Below, in pieces: positions 37,053 through 46,208 of a stretch of DNA of 64,000 bases. Position 1 is the first letter of the stretch. Each line of letters opens with the position of its first letter. Source of the DNA: Bradyrhizobium sp. S69. GTDB lineage: Bacteria > Pseudomonadota > Alphaproteobacteria > Rhizobiales > Xanthobacteraceae. The stretch is from the NCBI RefSeq assembly GCF_009766005.1, contig NZ_LMUK01000019.1:13106-77105 (forward strand), given 5' to 3'. The notes beneath the pieces were generated by a model. That model was not told the DNA's origin. It saw only the letters and a list, made by a program, of their open reading frames with translations, and ran no database searches. Both the position numbers and the translations under genes were made by a program.

Positions 37053-38260
37053 GCTGCTGTGGCCCCGGCGCGAATTACGACGAGATCGACGAGGTCTCAC
37101 GATTCGTCGCGGGCCGGCTGGCGGCGTTTCTGGCGACGTTGCGCGACAATGGTTTTGCCGTCGGGCTGCATGAAGGGCAGGACGCGGCATCCTTGATGAC
37201 ATCAGGCTATGCCGCCAAACCGGGCCTTTTGCGTTCGGCGTTCAAACATCTGTTCTCGGCGCGCAAATCCGACTGGGAAAAGTTCGACGGGCTGTTCGAT
37301 GCGTTCTGGCTCGGCAAGCGCCTGAGGTCGCGCTCGACGACGATGGGTTCAGCGAAGGCCGCCAACAATCCGTCACTCAAAAGCCTGCCGAACAATCCCG
37401 GCGATCCGCGCGCCGGCGGCGACAGTGCGATGGACCAGATTCCGTCAGCCGATGAAGCGCCGGAAGACCGCGCCGGCGAAGGCCGCATGGAGGGCGCGTC
37501 CACGGCCTCCAACATCGCCGAGATCGATTTCCGGAAAATGACCGAGCCCGGCCAGATCGAGCAAGCCCACGCCGCCGCGGCGCGGCTGGCCAGGATCATG
37601 CGCACGCGGTTGACCCGGCGCGATCTGGCGCGCCGTCGCGGCTATCGGCTCGATCTGCGGCGTACCATCCATGGCAATATCAGCCATGGCGGCGTGCCGA
37701 TCTCGCTGGTCAAGCGCCAGCGCAAGGAAAAGCCGCTGCGGCTGGTGATCCTGCTCGACGCCTCCGGCTCGATGAGCATGTACACCGGTGTCTTTCTTCG
37801 CTTCATCCACGGCGTGCTGGACGAGTTCCGGCAGGCCGAGGCGTTCCTGTTTCACACCAGGCTCGCGCATGTTTCCGATGCGATGAAGGAAAAGGACGCG
37901 GCGCGGGCGCTCGATCGCCTCTCGATCATGGCGCAGGGCGCCGGCGGCGGCACCAGGATCGGCGAGAGCCTGCAAACCTTCAACCGCTGGCACGCCGCCC
38001 GCGTGATCCATTCGCGCACCTGCGTGATGATCGTGTCTGACGGTTACGAGACCGGCGACGCCATGTTGCTGGGCCGTGAGATGGCAGCACTTTCAAAACG
38101 CTGCCGCCGCATCGCCTGGCTCAACCCGATGATGGCGTGGGAGGGCTATGCGCCCGAGGCTGCCGGCATCAAGGCCGCGCTGCCGCATGTCGATCTCTAT
38201 GCGCCGGCCAACACGCTGAACAGCTTGATCGCGCTCGAACCCTATCTGGCGAGACTGTGA
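37049..38260 (+). CDS. coxE: CoxE, VWA-domain maturation protein
   Basis: 403 residues from ATG 37049, the overlap start with coxD; the longer open frame upstream lies inside coxD and is spurious. The C-terminal von Willebrand A domain has a complete metal site: LDASGSMSMYTG (DxSxS), a GGGTRIGESL Thr, and SDGYETGD. It pairs with the CoxD ATPase in assembling the Mo-Cu site. The middle (about 100-170) is low-complexity. Confidence 0.93.
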   Translation: MSCCGPGANYDEIDEVSRFVAGRLAAFLATLRDNGFAVGLHEGQDAASLMTSGYAAKPGLLRSAFKHLFSARKSDWEKFDGLFDAFWLGKRLRSRSTTMGSAKAANNPSLKSLPNNPGDPRAGGDSAMDQIPSADEAPEDRAGEGRMEGASTASNIAEIDFRKMTEPGQIEQAHAAAARLARIMRTRLTRRDLARRRGYRLDLRRTIHGNISHGGVPISLVKRQRKEKPLRLVILLDASGSMSMYTGVFLRFIHGVLDEFRQAEAFLFHTRLAHVSDAMKEKDAARALDRLSIMAQGAGGGTRIGESLQTFNRWHAARVIHSRTCVMIVSDGYETGDAMLLGREMAALSKRCRRIAWLNPMMAWEGYAPEAAGIKAALPHVDLYAPANTLNSLIALEPYLARL

Positions 38261-38299
38261 GAATGGATGAGATGAAATTGAGCCGCGACGCTTTCTTCA

Positions 38300-38479
38300 C
38301 CTCTCCCATCGGGAGAGGTCGCGCCCAACGGGTCGCGCCAAAGGCGCGCCCGATGACAGGCTCCGGCGCGGGTGAGGGGTTACGCTCCCTCGTGCGAACA
38401 GCGCCCCCTCACCCGCTTTGCTTCGGACGATGCTTCGCATCGCCCGACGCAAAGCGACCTCTCCCCGGCGGGGAGAGGT
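38300..38479. repeat. Palindromic repeat, CCTCTCCC family, between coxE and coxF
   Basis: CACCTCTCCCATCGGGAGAGG at the left and GACCTCTCCCCGGCGGGGAG at the right are each a hairpin. Inner parts GCGGGTGAGGGG and CCCCTCACCCGC pair over a distance. The right end runs into the coxF ribosome-binding site AAGGAG. The same family occurs as a single hairpin at 57000 and inside uvrB at 62990. Confidence 0.85.
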
Positions 38480-38495
38480 GAAGGAGAAGACGCCG

Positions 38496-39329
38496 ATGAC
38501 CGTTCATGTCGAAGTGATGGATCTGGTGGCGCGGATGAAAGCCGCCGAGCAGGCTTTCGTCCTGGCCACCGTCGTGCGCACGGTGTCGGTGACGGCCGCC
38601 AAAGCCGGCGCCAAGGCGATCATTCGTCCCGACGGCACCATCGTGGCGGGATGGATCGGCGGTGGCTGCGCCAGAGGCGCGGTGCTGAAGGCGGCGCGCG
38701 AGGCGCTGGCCGACGGTGAGCCGCGCATGGTCTCGGTGCAGCCGGAAGACTTGCTCGCCGAACTCGGCGTCAAGCCGGGCGAGGCCAAGGACGGCGTGCG
38801 CTTCGCCTCCAACATGTGCCCGAGCAAGGGCACGATGGATATCTTCGTGGAGCCGGTGCTGCCGCATCCCTCGCTGGTGATCCTGGGCGCCAGCCCGGTC
38901 GCGATGTCGCTGGCCGCGCAGGCGCGCCAATTGGGTTATCACGTCACCTTGGCCGCACCCTCGGCCGATCTCGTGGTCATCCCCGACACCGACACGCTGG
39001 TCGATGGCTATGCGCTGGGCGAGCTCACCCAGACCCGGCGCTTTATCGTAGTGTCGACGCAGGGCAAGGGCGATGAGGCGGCGTTGCGCGCGGCGGTTAC
39101 CATCGATGCGCAATATCACGCCTTCGTCGGCAGCCGCCGCAAGATGGCGGTGTTGCACGACAAGCTCGTTGCCGCCGGCGTCGCGCCCGCGGCGCTAGAT
39201 CGCGTCAAGGCGCCCGCCGGTCTCGATCTCGGCGCGATCACGCCGGAAGAAATCGCGATGTCGATATTGGCCGAAATCACCATCGAGCGCCGCCGCGGCC
39301 AGCGCAATTCCACTCATATCGCGACTTGA
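38496..39329 (+). CDS. coxF: CoxF, XdhC-family maturation protein
   Basis: 277 residues from ATG 38496 (after AAGGAGAAG); the frame runs upstream into the repeat and is not real there. XdhC-type pattern: AIIRPDGTIVAGWIGGGC with its conserved Cys at the N-terminal domain, then a Rossmann part (HPSLVILGASPVAMSLAAQA). XdhC proteins bind molybdenum cofactor and help sulfurate it; CoxF is expected to act in Mo-Cu centre assembly. Confidence 0.92.
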   Translation: MTVHVEVMDLVARMKAAEQAFVLATVVRTVSVTAAKAGAKAIIRPDGTIVAGWIGGGCARGAVLKAAREALADGEPRMVSVQPEDLLAELGVKPGEAKDGVRFASNMCPSKGTMDIFVEPVLPHPSLVILGASPVAMSLAAQARQLGYHVTLAAPSADLVVIPDTDTLVDGYALGELTQTRRFIVVSTQGKGDEAALRAAVTIDAQYHAFVGSRRKMAVLHDKLVAAGVAPAALDRVKAPAGLDLGAITPEEIAMSILAEITIERRRGQRNSTHIAT

Positions 39330-39341
39330 GGAAGTTCAATT

Positions 39342-39848
39342 ATGCAGATGAACGACAGCCAGCGTATCCCGGCATCCAAAGAGAAGGTGTGGGCCGCGCT
39401 GAACGATCCGGAAGTCTTGAAGAAGTGCATTCCGGGGTGCCAGTCGCTTGAAATGTCGTCGCCGACCGAGATGACGGCGACCGTGGTATTCAAGGTCGGT
39501 CCGGTGAAGGCGACGTTCGGCGGCAAGGTGACATTGTCCGATCTCGATCCGCCGAACTCCTATCGGATCTCGGGCGAGGGCTCCGGCGGCGTCGCCGGGT
39601 TCGCAAAGGGCGGCGCCAGCGTGGGGCTGGAGGCCGAAAGCTCAGATATCACGATCCTGCATTACGCAGTCGATGCGCAGATCGGCGGCAAGCTGGCGCA
39701 ACTCGGCGGGCGCCTGATCGATTCGACCGCGAAGAAACTCGCCGGTGAGTTCTTCACGTCGTTCGCGGCGGTGGTTGGTGGCAGCGCCGGTGCGGCAGCA
39801 GCAGATGCCGGTTCGAAGAGCTGGATCAGCAAGCTGACCGGGACCTGA
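39342..39848 (+). CDS. coxG: CoxG, SRPBCC-fold CO dehydrogenase accessory protein
   Basis: 168 residues of a START-like lipid-binding fold (QRIPASKEKVWAALNDPEVL, KCIPGCQSLE, GEGSGGVAGFAKGGASV, QIGGKLAQLGGRLIDSTAKK). In Oligotropha CoxG recruits the enzyme to the membrane; in mycobacteria it has been described as a quinone carrier. The C-terminus after residue 150 is short and not strongly hydrophobic, so a membrane anchor is not obvious. It is the last cox gene in this unit; coxH, coxI and coxK do not follow. Confidence 0.92.
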   Translation: MQMNDSQRIPASKEKVWAALNDPEVLKKCIPGCQSLEMSSPTEMTATVVFKVGPVKATFGGKVTLSDLDPPNSYRISGEGSGGVAGFAKGGASVGLEAESSDITILHYAVDAQIGGKLAQLGGRLIDSTAKKLAGEFFTSFAAVVGGSAGAAAADAGSKSWISKLTGT

Positions 39849-40089
39849 AGCGTTGCAGGCGGCGAAAGCCGCTCGAAGTCCAAAAAGTGTTGAGAAGGCG
39901 ACATCAAGATGATGGACGCGCCCGTCCGTCTCAGCACGGCTTTTTGATAGCCATAAAAGCTATTTGCTTTGCGCTTTGGGGTGTGGTCGAATCGGTCAGG
40001 AGACCGGGACGGCCGCATCCGTTGCGTCAGATCTCGGATAGGAAATTCAGGTCATATCAGGCGACAAAGCGTAGCTAGGGCGAGCGTCG

Positions 40090-41046
40090 GTGGTGCACGT
40101 CGTGATCTGGAGAAGCCTCGCCACTTCGCGCCTCGCAGCTTGGCTTGCAGGCGCAGCGATCGGCGCGGTGGCCTGTTCGTCTGCGGTTCACGCGGCCGAC
40201 AGCACCACGAGTTCGACCACTACAACGACCACTACTACCACCGCCTCGTCCGACCCTGCGCCCGACAAGAGCGGCTATAATCTCTTCAATCCAACCCCCG
40301 ATAACCAGATGCGGAAATTCACGCCCGACCGTCCGGCCAAGGGTTTCTCGGTCCGGACCATCGACGCCGGGCATTTCGAACTGGAAACCGACATCGTCAA
40401 CTATACCACCTCGAACGATCGCGGCACGGTCACCCGCAGCATCGAAGCCCTCGACCCGACCGTCAAACTCGGATTGACGAACTGGATGGACTTCGAGGTC
40501 CAGTTCAATGGCCTGCAGTCTTCGCGGTCGTTCGACGCTGCGTCGGGCAACGAGGTCCTCAACGGCGCGGGCTTCGGCGATGTGTTCCTGAGGACCAAGA
40601 TGAATCTGTTCGGCAATGATTCCGGCCCCGCCGGTTTTGCCCTGATCCCTTACGTTAAATTGCCGTCATCGACCCCGGTCATCAGCAACAATGCGGTCGA
40701 GGGCGGCCTGATCGCGCCGCTCGCGCTGCGGCCCGATGACTTCATCATCACCTTGATGACGGAGGTCGATGTGCTGAAGACGGCGGTCGGCGACGGCAGG
40801 TATGCCAATTTCGTCAACCTCATCGGCGTCAGTCATCCGGTTCCCGGCTTCGATGCCGTCAACGCGACGGTCGAGTTATTCGCCTCGACCGGCACTGACC
40901 CTGCGACGCCGCCGGTCTATACGTTCGATCTCGGCATGAACTTCAAGCTCGACCAGCACGCGATCCTCGATGTCGGCCTCAATCTCGGCCTCAATAAAGC
41001 AGCACCCACCGCGCAGGTCTATTCGGGCATATCGTTTCGCTTTTAA
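40090..41046 (+). CDS. Outer-membrane transporter-like beta-barrel protein
   Basis: 318 residues. Signal peptide ending AVHAADS, then a Ser/Thr run of about 20 residues (TTSSTTTTTTTTTASS), then a beta-rich domain ending in Phe (SGISFRF) as in outer-membrane barrels. It resembles the 'MetA-pathway of phenol degradation / putative transporter' family. Start is one of several GTG codons (40090, 40093, 40102). It reads the same way as coxG after 241 bases. A link to CO use is unproven. Confidence 0.7.
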   Translation: MVHVVIWRSLATSRLAAWLAGAAIGAVACSSAVHAADSTTSSTTTTTTTTTASSDPAPDKSGYNLFNPTPDNQMRKFTPDRPAKGFSVRTIDAGHFELETDIVNYTTSNDRGTVTRSIEALDPTVKLGLTNWMDFEVQFNGLQSSRSFDAASGNEVLNGAGFGDVFLRTKMNLFGNDSGPAGFALIPYVKLPSSTPVISNNAVEGGLIAPLALRPDDFIITLMTEVDVLKTAVGDGRYANFVNLIGVSHPVPGFDAVNATVELFASTGTDPATPPVYTFDLGMNFKLDQHAILDVGLNLGLNKAAPTAQVYSGISFRF

Positions 41047-41053
41047 TTTATTG

Positions 41054-41131
41054 TTTGAGCATGATCTCCGGGCAAACGCTTCGCGTTTGTCCCGAGGGAA
41101 AACCGGTTTCCACTTTTCCGGATCATGCTCT
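41054..41131. repeat. Palindromic repeat, GAGCATGATC family (copy 1)
   Basis: Outer arms GAGCATGATC / GATCATGCTC, inner arms GGAAAACCGGTTTCC / ACTTTTCC, plus an extra hairpin GGGCAAACGCTTCGCGTTTG. It lies between the outer-membrane gene and the converging VOC gene, touching the VOC stop codon. The other full copy is at 63539. Confidence 0.85.
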
Positions 41132-41594
41132 AACCGTTTTGCGTGCCGTCCGCGTAACCACCGCCGATCTGCATGCCGTCGGCGGCCAGCAGGCCTTTTC
41201 CCGGGACATGATTGATCTCCAGTCGTGTGCCGTCCGGATCCTCGAACAGCACCGAGTAGTAACCTGGCGCAAAACTGTCCTGCTTCGGTCCGTGAACGAT
41301 GTGCGCCCCGATCTTTTTCAGGAAATCATGGGCCTCATCGACATCGGCTCGCTCGCGCGCGCGAAAACAATGGTGATGCAATCCAACGGAGCCTTGTCGG
41401 AATCGCTGGCCGGCATATTCCGCGGCCGGTGCATGAATTCCGAAACCGGTGCGGCCGCCGACGCCATAGAAAGTATTGACCGTGTCAGCCACGATCGTAA
41501 GACCCAGAAACGGCAAAAGCTGCGCGTAGAATGCGCGGGCGGCTGCAAAATTTCCAGCCGTGATAAACGTGTGGGCAACACCGTTTATTTCCAT
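41130..41594 (-). CDS. VOC (glyoxalase/dioxygenase-fold) family protein
   Basis: 154 residues with the two-fold betaalphabetabetabeta pattern: VAHTFITAGNFAAARAFYAQ, then SVGLHHHCFRA and YSVLFEDPDGTRLEINH. His and Glu positions for metal binding are present. The substrate is unknown. It is followed on the same strand by nothing else; the LysR gene ends 16 bases upstream of its start, so the two may share a transcript. Confidence 0.82.
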   Translation of the reverse strand: MEINGVAHTFITAGNFAAARAFYAQLLPFLGLTIVADTVNTFYGVGGRTGFGIHAPAAEYAGQRFRQGSVGLHHHCFRARERADVDEAHDFLKKIGAHIVHGPKQDSFAPGYYSVLFEDPDGTRLEINHVPGKGLLAADGMQIGGGYADGTQNG

Positions 41595-41609
41595 AACATC
41601 CTCCCATCT

Positions 41610-42539
41610 TCATCTTCGCGGATAGGCCGTCCGGCATACTGACGTCACGGTGTCGCGCAGCCAGCGATGCGCCGGATCGGCATCCACGCGAGGATGCCAC
41701 ATCGCCGATATCGTGATCTCCGGCGTGGAGACCGGCAGTTCGAAGCTTTCAAGACCCGACGTCGCGGCATGGTCGCTCGCCTCGCTGTTACCCAGGCACG
41801 AACGCGGCACCAGCGCGATCAGATCCGAGTGCCGCGCGATCCGCATCGCATCCGGGTATCCAGGCACGACGACGCGTATCGCCCGGCTAAGGCCGAGCTT
41901 CTCGAGGGCATCGTCGACCGGTCCGGTGAAATCCGCGTTGCGTGACGCCACGATATGATCGCACGCCGCATATCGTGCGGGCGTCACTCCGGGGTCTGCC
42001 AGAAGCGGGTGCCCGATCCGTGCCACGCCGACAAACCGGTCGCGAAACAGCAATTGGGTGCGTATCTCCGGCGCGGACACGCCCAGCACGCCGATCTCCA
42101 GATCGATCAGTCCCTCCCGCAGCGGACCCGCATCCTTGTCGGGCTTGGGTGCAAAGCGGAGGCGGATGCGTGGCGCCGCTTGCATGACGGCTGCGACCAG
42201 CGGAGCGGAAAGCAACTCGACAAAGCCTTCGCTGGCGCGAATGGTGAAGGTCAATTCGAGCGCGGCTATGTCCAGATCAGCGATTTGCGGCCGCAGAACC
42301 GCGCGCACGTCCCGGCTAAGTTCATGGACGCGGTCGCGCAGTTCGGCCGCGCGAGGTGTCGGGACCAGCCTGCGTCCGGCGCGCACCAGCAGCGGATCGC
42401 CTGTTGCCGACCGCAGTCGCGTCAGAGTCCGGCTCATCGCCGACGAGCTCAAGCCGAGGCGGCGAGCCGCTCCGGTCACGCTGCCTTCAGCGAGCAACAC
42501 GTCCAGCGCGGCGAGCAGGTTCATGTCCACGTTATCCAT
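41610..42539 (-). CDS. LysR-family transcriptional regulator
   Basis: 309 residues with an N-terminal winged helix-turn-helix (MNLLAALDVLLAEGSVTGAA, then RRLGLSSSAMSRTLTRLR) and a C-terminal effector domain. Start could be Met 1 or the Met at codon 6. It is divergent from the SDR gene at 42676, the usual arrangement when a LysR protein controls its neighbour; the 136-base gap probably holds its site. Confidence 0.92.
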   Translation of the reverse strand: MDNVDMNLLAALDVLLAEGSVTGAARRLGLSSSAMSRTLTRLRSATGDPLLVRAGRRLVPTPRAAELRDRVHELSRDVRAVLRPQIADLDIAALELTFTIRASEGFVELLSAPLVAAVMQAAPRIRLRFAPKPDKDAGPLREGLIDLEIGVLGVSAPEIRTQLLFRDRFVGVARIGHPLLADPGVTPARYAACDHIVASRNADFTGPVDDALEKLGLSRAIRVVVPGYPDAMRIARHSDLIALVPRSCLGNSEASDHAATSGLESFELPVSTPEITISAMWHPRVDADPAHRWLRDTVTSVCRTAYPRR

Positions 42540-42675
42540 GACGCCGAGCCTAGCCCACCCGGGCCACCAGACCTAGCGTCAAACGCAACTATATCTTTCA
42601 TTTGATGCGTATAGCGCCAGTCATTCGGGATGCTCATGTTCGTGGTCAACCCAATCAGCGAAAGACATTGCGCCC

Positions 42676-43389
42676 ATGCCCCCAGCGATTTTGAACGCGG
42701 CCACTCCGACAATCCTTCTGATCGGCGCATCACGCGGTCTCGGCCACGCCATGGCGGCCGAGTTTCTGACGAAAGGATGGAACGTCGTCGGCACGGTTCG
42801 AGGCGGAGGCCGAACACGGCTGCACGACCTCGCGGAGGCGTTTGCAGGCCGCGTCGAGATCGAGGCTCTGGATATCTGCGAGCCGGATCAACTCGCAGCG
42901 CTGCGCGACCGCCTGTCAGGCCGGGTGTTCGACATGCTGTTCGTCAACGCCGGGGTCACCAACGACGCAAAGGAAACCATCGCGGAAGTGACGACCGATG
43001 AGTTTATCAGGGTCATGGTCACCAATGCGCTGAGCCCGATGCGGGTGATCGAAAGCCTGCAGCCATGCGTCGCCGCGACGGGCCTGCTCGGCGTGATGTC
43101 ATCGGGGCAAGGCAGCGTCAGCAACAACGAGACCGGCATGCGGGAGGTCTATCGCGGCAGCAAGGCGGCGCTGAACATGTACATGCGGAGCTTCGCAGCT
43201 CGCCACTCCGGGACGGCGCGCGCGATGGTGCTGATGGCTCCCGGCTGGGTCCGCACCGAAATGGGAGGACCAGACGCACGCTTGAGCATCGAAGACAGCG
43301 TGCCGAACCTGGTGAATGTCCTGATTGCAAAACAGGGGAAACCCGGCTTGCAATATCTCGACTATCTCGGCCGCATCGTCCCTTGGTGA
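42676..43389 (+). CDS. Short-chain dehydrogenase/reductase
   Basis: 237 residues. NAD(P)-binding LLIGASRGLGHAMAA, FVNAGVTND, and the catalytic YRGSK with an upstream Ser (MSSGQGS). It resembles C-factor-like/atypical SDRs acting on unknown carbonyls. The LysR gene faces it and likely controls it. Confidence 0.9.
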   Translation: MPPAILNAATPTILLIGASRGLGHAMAAEFLTKGWNVVGTVRGGGRTRLHDLAEAFAGRVEIEALDICEPDQLAALRDRLSGRVFDMLFVNAGVTNDAKETIAEVTTDEFIRVMVTNALSPMRVIESLQPCVAATGLLGVMSSGQGSVSNNETGMREVYRGSKAALNMYMRSFAARHSGTARAMVLMAPGWVRTEMGGPDARLSIEDSVPNLVNVLIAKQGKPGLQYLDYLGRIVPW

Positions 43390-43483
43390 TCCGTTCGTGC
43401 AAGCCACGGCACGGCGCACGCGCGCCTTTGTTTGCCCACCCTGCGAAATGACGAAACGATGTCTGGATAACGAGGCCGCAGCC

Positions 43484-44437
43484 TCAGTCGAACAGGCTCG
43501 ACACCGACTCTTCGGCGGCGGTGCGGCTGATGGCCTCCGCGATCAGCGGCGCGATCGGCAGCGTGCGGATATTGGCCGATTTGTTGACCGCTTCCGTCGG
43601 CAGGATCGAGTCGGTGATCACAAGCTCTTTCAGCTTCGACGAGGCGATGCGTGCGGCGGCACCGCCGGACAGCACGCCGTGGCTGATATAGGCGTAGACT
43701 TCCTTGGCGCCGTTGGCGAGCAGCGCGTCGGCCGCGTTCACCAGGGTGCCACCGGAATCGACGATGTCGTCGACCAGGATGCAGGTATAGCCGGCGACGT
43801 CGCCGATCACGTTCATCACCTCGGATTCGCCGGCGCGTTCGCGGCGCTTGTCGATGATGGCGAGCGGGGTGTTGATGCGCTTGGCAAGGCCGCGGGCGCG
43901 GACCACGCCGCCGACGTCGGGCGACACCACCATCACGTTGCCGAGGTCGAAGCGCTCCTTGATATCACGCACCATCACCGGCGAGGCGAAGAGATTGTCG
44001 GTCGGAATGTCGAAGAAGCCCTGGATCTGAAGGGCATGCAGGTCGAGCGTCATGACGCGGTCGACGCCGGCCCGGGTGATGAGGTTGGCAACCAACTTGG
44101 CCGAAATCGGCGTCCGCGAACCGGATTTGCGATCCTGTCTGGCATAGCCGAAATACGGAATCACCGCGGTGATGCGGCGCGCCGACGAACGGCGCAGCGC
44201 ATCCGTCATGATCAGCAATTCCATCAGATGGTCGTTGGCAGGAAACGACGTCGACTGGATGATGAAGGCATCCGAGCCGCGGACGTTTTCCTGGATTTCG
44301 ACGAAGATCTCCATGTCGGCGAAACGCCGGACCACGGCTTTGGTCAAAGGAAGGCCAAGTCCCGCAGCGATATCCTGTGCCAGCGCGGGATTGGAATTGC
44401 CGGTGACGAGCTTGATGGAGCCGTTTTTGGCCGACAT
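43484..44437 (-). CDS. prs: Ribose-phosphate pyrophosphokinase
   Basis: Makes PRPP for nucleotide, His and Trp synthesis. 317 residues from ATG 44437 (after AGGAG). Motifs: [53 protein letters not shown] and the PRPP-binding [11 protein letters not shown]. The frame is open to 44479 but the upstream part lacks family match. Monocistronic by spacing. Confidence 0.97.
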   Translation of the reverse strand: MSAKNGSIKLVTGNSNPALAQDIAAGLGLPLTKAVVRRFADMEIFVEIQENVRGSDAFIIQSTSFPANDHLMELLIMTDALRRSSARRITAVIPYFGYARQDRKSGSRTPISAKLVANLITRAGVDRVMTLDLHALQIQGFFDIPTDNLFASPVMVRDIKERFDLGNVMVVSPDVGGVVRARGLAKRINTPLAIIDKRRERAGESEVMNVIGDVAGYTCILVDDIVDSGGTLVNAADALLANGAKEVYAYISHGVLSGGAAARIASSKLKELVITDSILPTEAVNKSANIRTLPIAPLIAEAISRTAAEESVSSLFD

Positions 44438-44631
44438 CGAGGCTTCTCCTCGCGCCTTGCTGGATACGATGTTCAGCATATCGGAATACCCACGGAACCG
44501 GCGCCTTCGACGAGCGAGGTGATATCAAGGAGGTGGCGCGGCTGGCAACCCATAGCCCCCGGTTTTCCTGCGCAAAATCGTGATGCAGGCCAGATGCGCC
44601 CCAGAAGGCTAAACGAAAGCTAATTTCGCCG

Positions 44632-45282
44632 TCAGCGGGTGCTGCTGTAACTTAGCGAGCTGACGTTGAATGCATCCGCCGCCGGCGCAGCCTGCTCCGC
44701 GCTCGCCACCGCCGGGCCGCCTCGGTCCGGCGCCGGGGACGTGGCCGGCAGCGGTTGGTCCGCCGGCGCGGTTCCGTTGACCATGGCGGCCAGGCCGGCA
44801 AAGCCGGCCTGGGCGATACGCCGCAACACCAGATCGTCGGCCGCGGCCCATGTATCGCCGCGCCCGCCTTTGCCGGCCGGTTCTTCGCCGGATAGCCGCA
44901 GCGCGCGCTGCTGGTTGGCGTCATAGACGTCCCAGACCCATGCGATGGTGGTGCGGCCGTGGTAGAGCTGGGCCGCGAGATAGCTGCGCACGCGGTACGC
45001 CGCCTGGCCTTCGCGGGATACGATCGAGAGGTTGCGCAGCTTTGACTCGCTGTCCAGCACGCCGACCATGCGGTCGAACACTTGAGGCGGCGGTCCATCG
45101 ATCGATTCGAAGGCGACGGTCGCGCCATTTCCACCAGCACCGGCCATCGCAAAAGCGTTGTTCGGGCCGCCGCCGGCGGCGCAGCCGCCAAGCGCGCACG
45201 CCACCACCAGCAGTGCTGCCGCAACGGCCGCACGCGAACAGGTCCGGCTGGCCCGGAACAGAACTGATGACGCTTCCCTCAT
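44632..45282 (-). CDS. Predicted lipoprotein of unknown function
   Basis: 216 residues with a lipobox ALGGC (Cys about 34) after a hydrophobic helix, so it should be lipidated by Lgt and cut by LspA. The mature part has a domain of about 110 residues (AYRVRSYLAAQLYHGRTTIA, WDVYDANQQRALRLSGEE) and a Pro/Ala tail. The family is not recognised; similar proteins are common near prs and pgeF in Bradyrhizobium relatives, as far as I recall. Confidence 0.78.
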   Translation of the reverse strand: MREASSVLFRASRTCSRAAVAAALLVVACALGGCAAGGGPNNAFAMAGAGGNGATVAFESIDGPPPQVFDRMVGVLDSESKLRNLSIVSREGQAAYRVRSYLAAQLYHGRTTIAWVWDVYDANQQRALRLSGEEPAGKGGRGDTWAAADDLVLRRIAQAGFAGLAAMVNGTAPADQPLPATSPAPDRGGPAVASAEQAAPAADAFNVSSLSYSSTR

Positions 45283-45410
45283 TACCCCGAGCGATATCGT
45301 TAAAACGCATTAAGGTCTAGGGCGGGAATATTACAAAGATCGCTGGGCGGGCCGGTGTGGCGCGCTCCGATCGAGAAAATCTGCTTCAAGTTGAAACAGT
45401 TCGGTCGAAC

Positions 45411-46208
45411 TCAAGGCTCCAGGACGATCGCATGAACGTGGCGGCCGTAGTCCGGCTCCTTGCGATGTACCGAGCGGCGGTAGCTGAAGAAATTCTCGTC
45501 GGCATAGGTGTCGATGCCGAGGTCGTCGATCATCAACACGCCGGCGTTTTCGAGCCGCCGCCGGATAAAGCCGGCGAGGTCGAACATCGAATGGCCCTCA
45601 CGCACCGACGGAATGAAAAACAGCGCGTTCTCGGCGTCGGCTTCGATAAACCGCTCGACGAATTCGCCGCCGACTTCGTAGCTCGGCTGCCGGATCAGCG
45701 GGCCGATCGACGCGATGGTGCCGTTGCGCTCGGCGCCGAGTTTTTCCATCGCCGCGATGGTGGATTCCAGCACGCCGGTCAGCGCGCCCTTCCATCCCGC
45801 ATGCGCCGCACCGATCACGCGGGCACTGGGATCGACCAGCAGGATCGGGCCGCAATCGGCCGCGGAAGCGCCGATCGCGAGCCCCTCGATGCACGTGACG
45901 ATGGCGTCCGCCCGCGGTCGCGATCCGGCATCCCACGGTTCGGTGGCGACGATGACGTCAGGCGAATGGACCTGATGCAAGGTGAGAAAATGCGTCGACG
46001 GGACGCCGACCCGCGCTGCCATGCGGCGGCGATTTTCCGCGACATTGGCGGGATCGTCGTGCGAGCCGACACCGGCGTTGAGGCTTTGGTAGATGCCGCC
46101 GGAGACGCCGCCTTCGCGGGTGAAAAAAGCGTGGCGCAGGCCGGGTATCGCCGAGAGCAGCGGGGACGCAAGAGTCATGGAATCAAGAATGTCTGAATCA
46201 GGCGTCAT
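45411..46208 (-). CDS. pgeF: Peptidoglycan editing factor PgeF (laccase-domain, YfiH family)
   Basis: Removes wrongly inserted amino acids from muropeptide precursors in E. coli; formerly annotated as polyphenol oxidase. Zinc ligands are visible in LHQVHSPDV, SAADCGPI and AAHAGWKG. ATG 46208 overlaps the end of the midA gene by 11 nt and gives 265 residues; Met 46178 is an alternative. It is the last gene of a lgt-midA-pgeF unit. Confidence 0.9.
   Translation of the reverse strand: MTPDSDILDSMTLASPLLSAIPGLRHAFFTREGGVSGGIYQSLNAGVGSHDDPANVAENRRRMAARVGVPSTHFLTLHQVHSPDVIVATEPWDAGSRPRADAIVTCIEGLAIGASAADCGPILLVDPSARVIGAAHAGWKGALTGVLESTIAAMEKLGAERNGTIASIGPLIRQPSYEVGGEFVERFIEADAENALFFIPSVREGHSMFDLAGFIRRRLENAGVLMIDDLGIDTYADENFFSYRRSVHRKEPDYGRHVHAIVLEP

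Noticed and set aside
38418..38495. N-terminal extension of coxF (26 codons)
   Set aside because: It is translated repeat DNA; ATG 38496 has AAGGAG and matches the family start.
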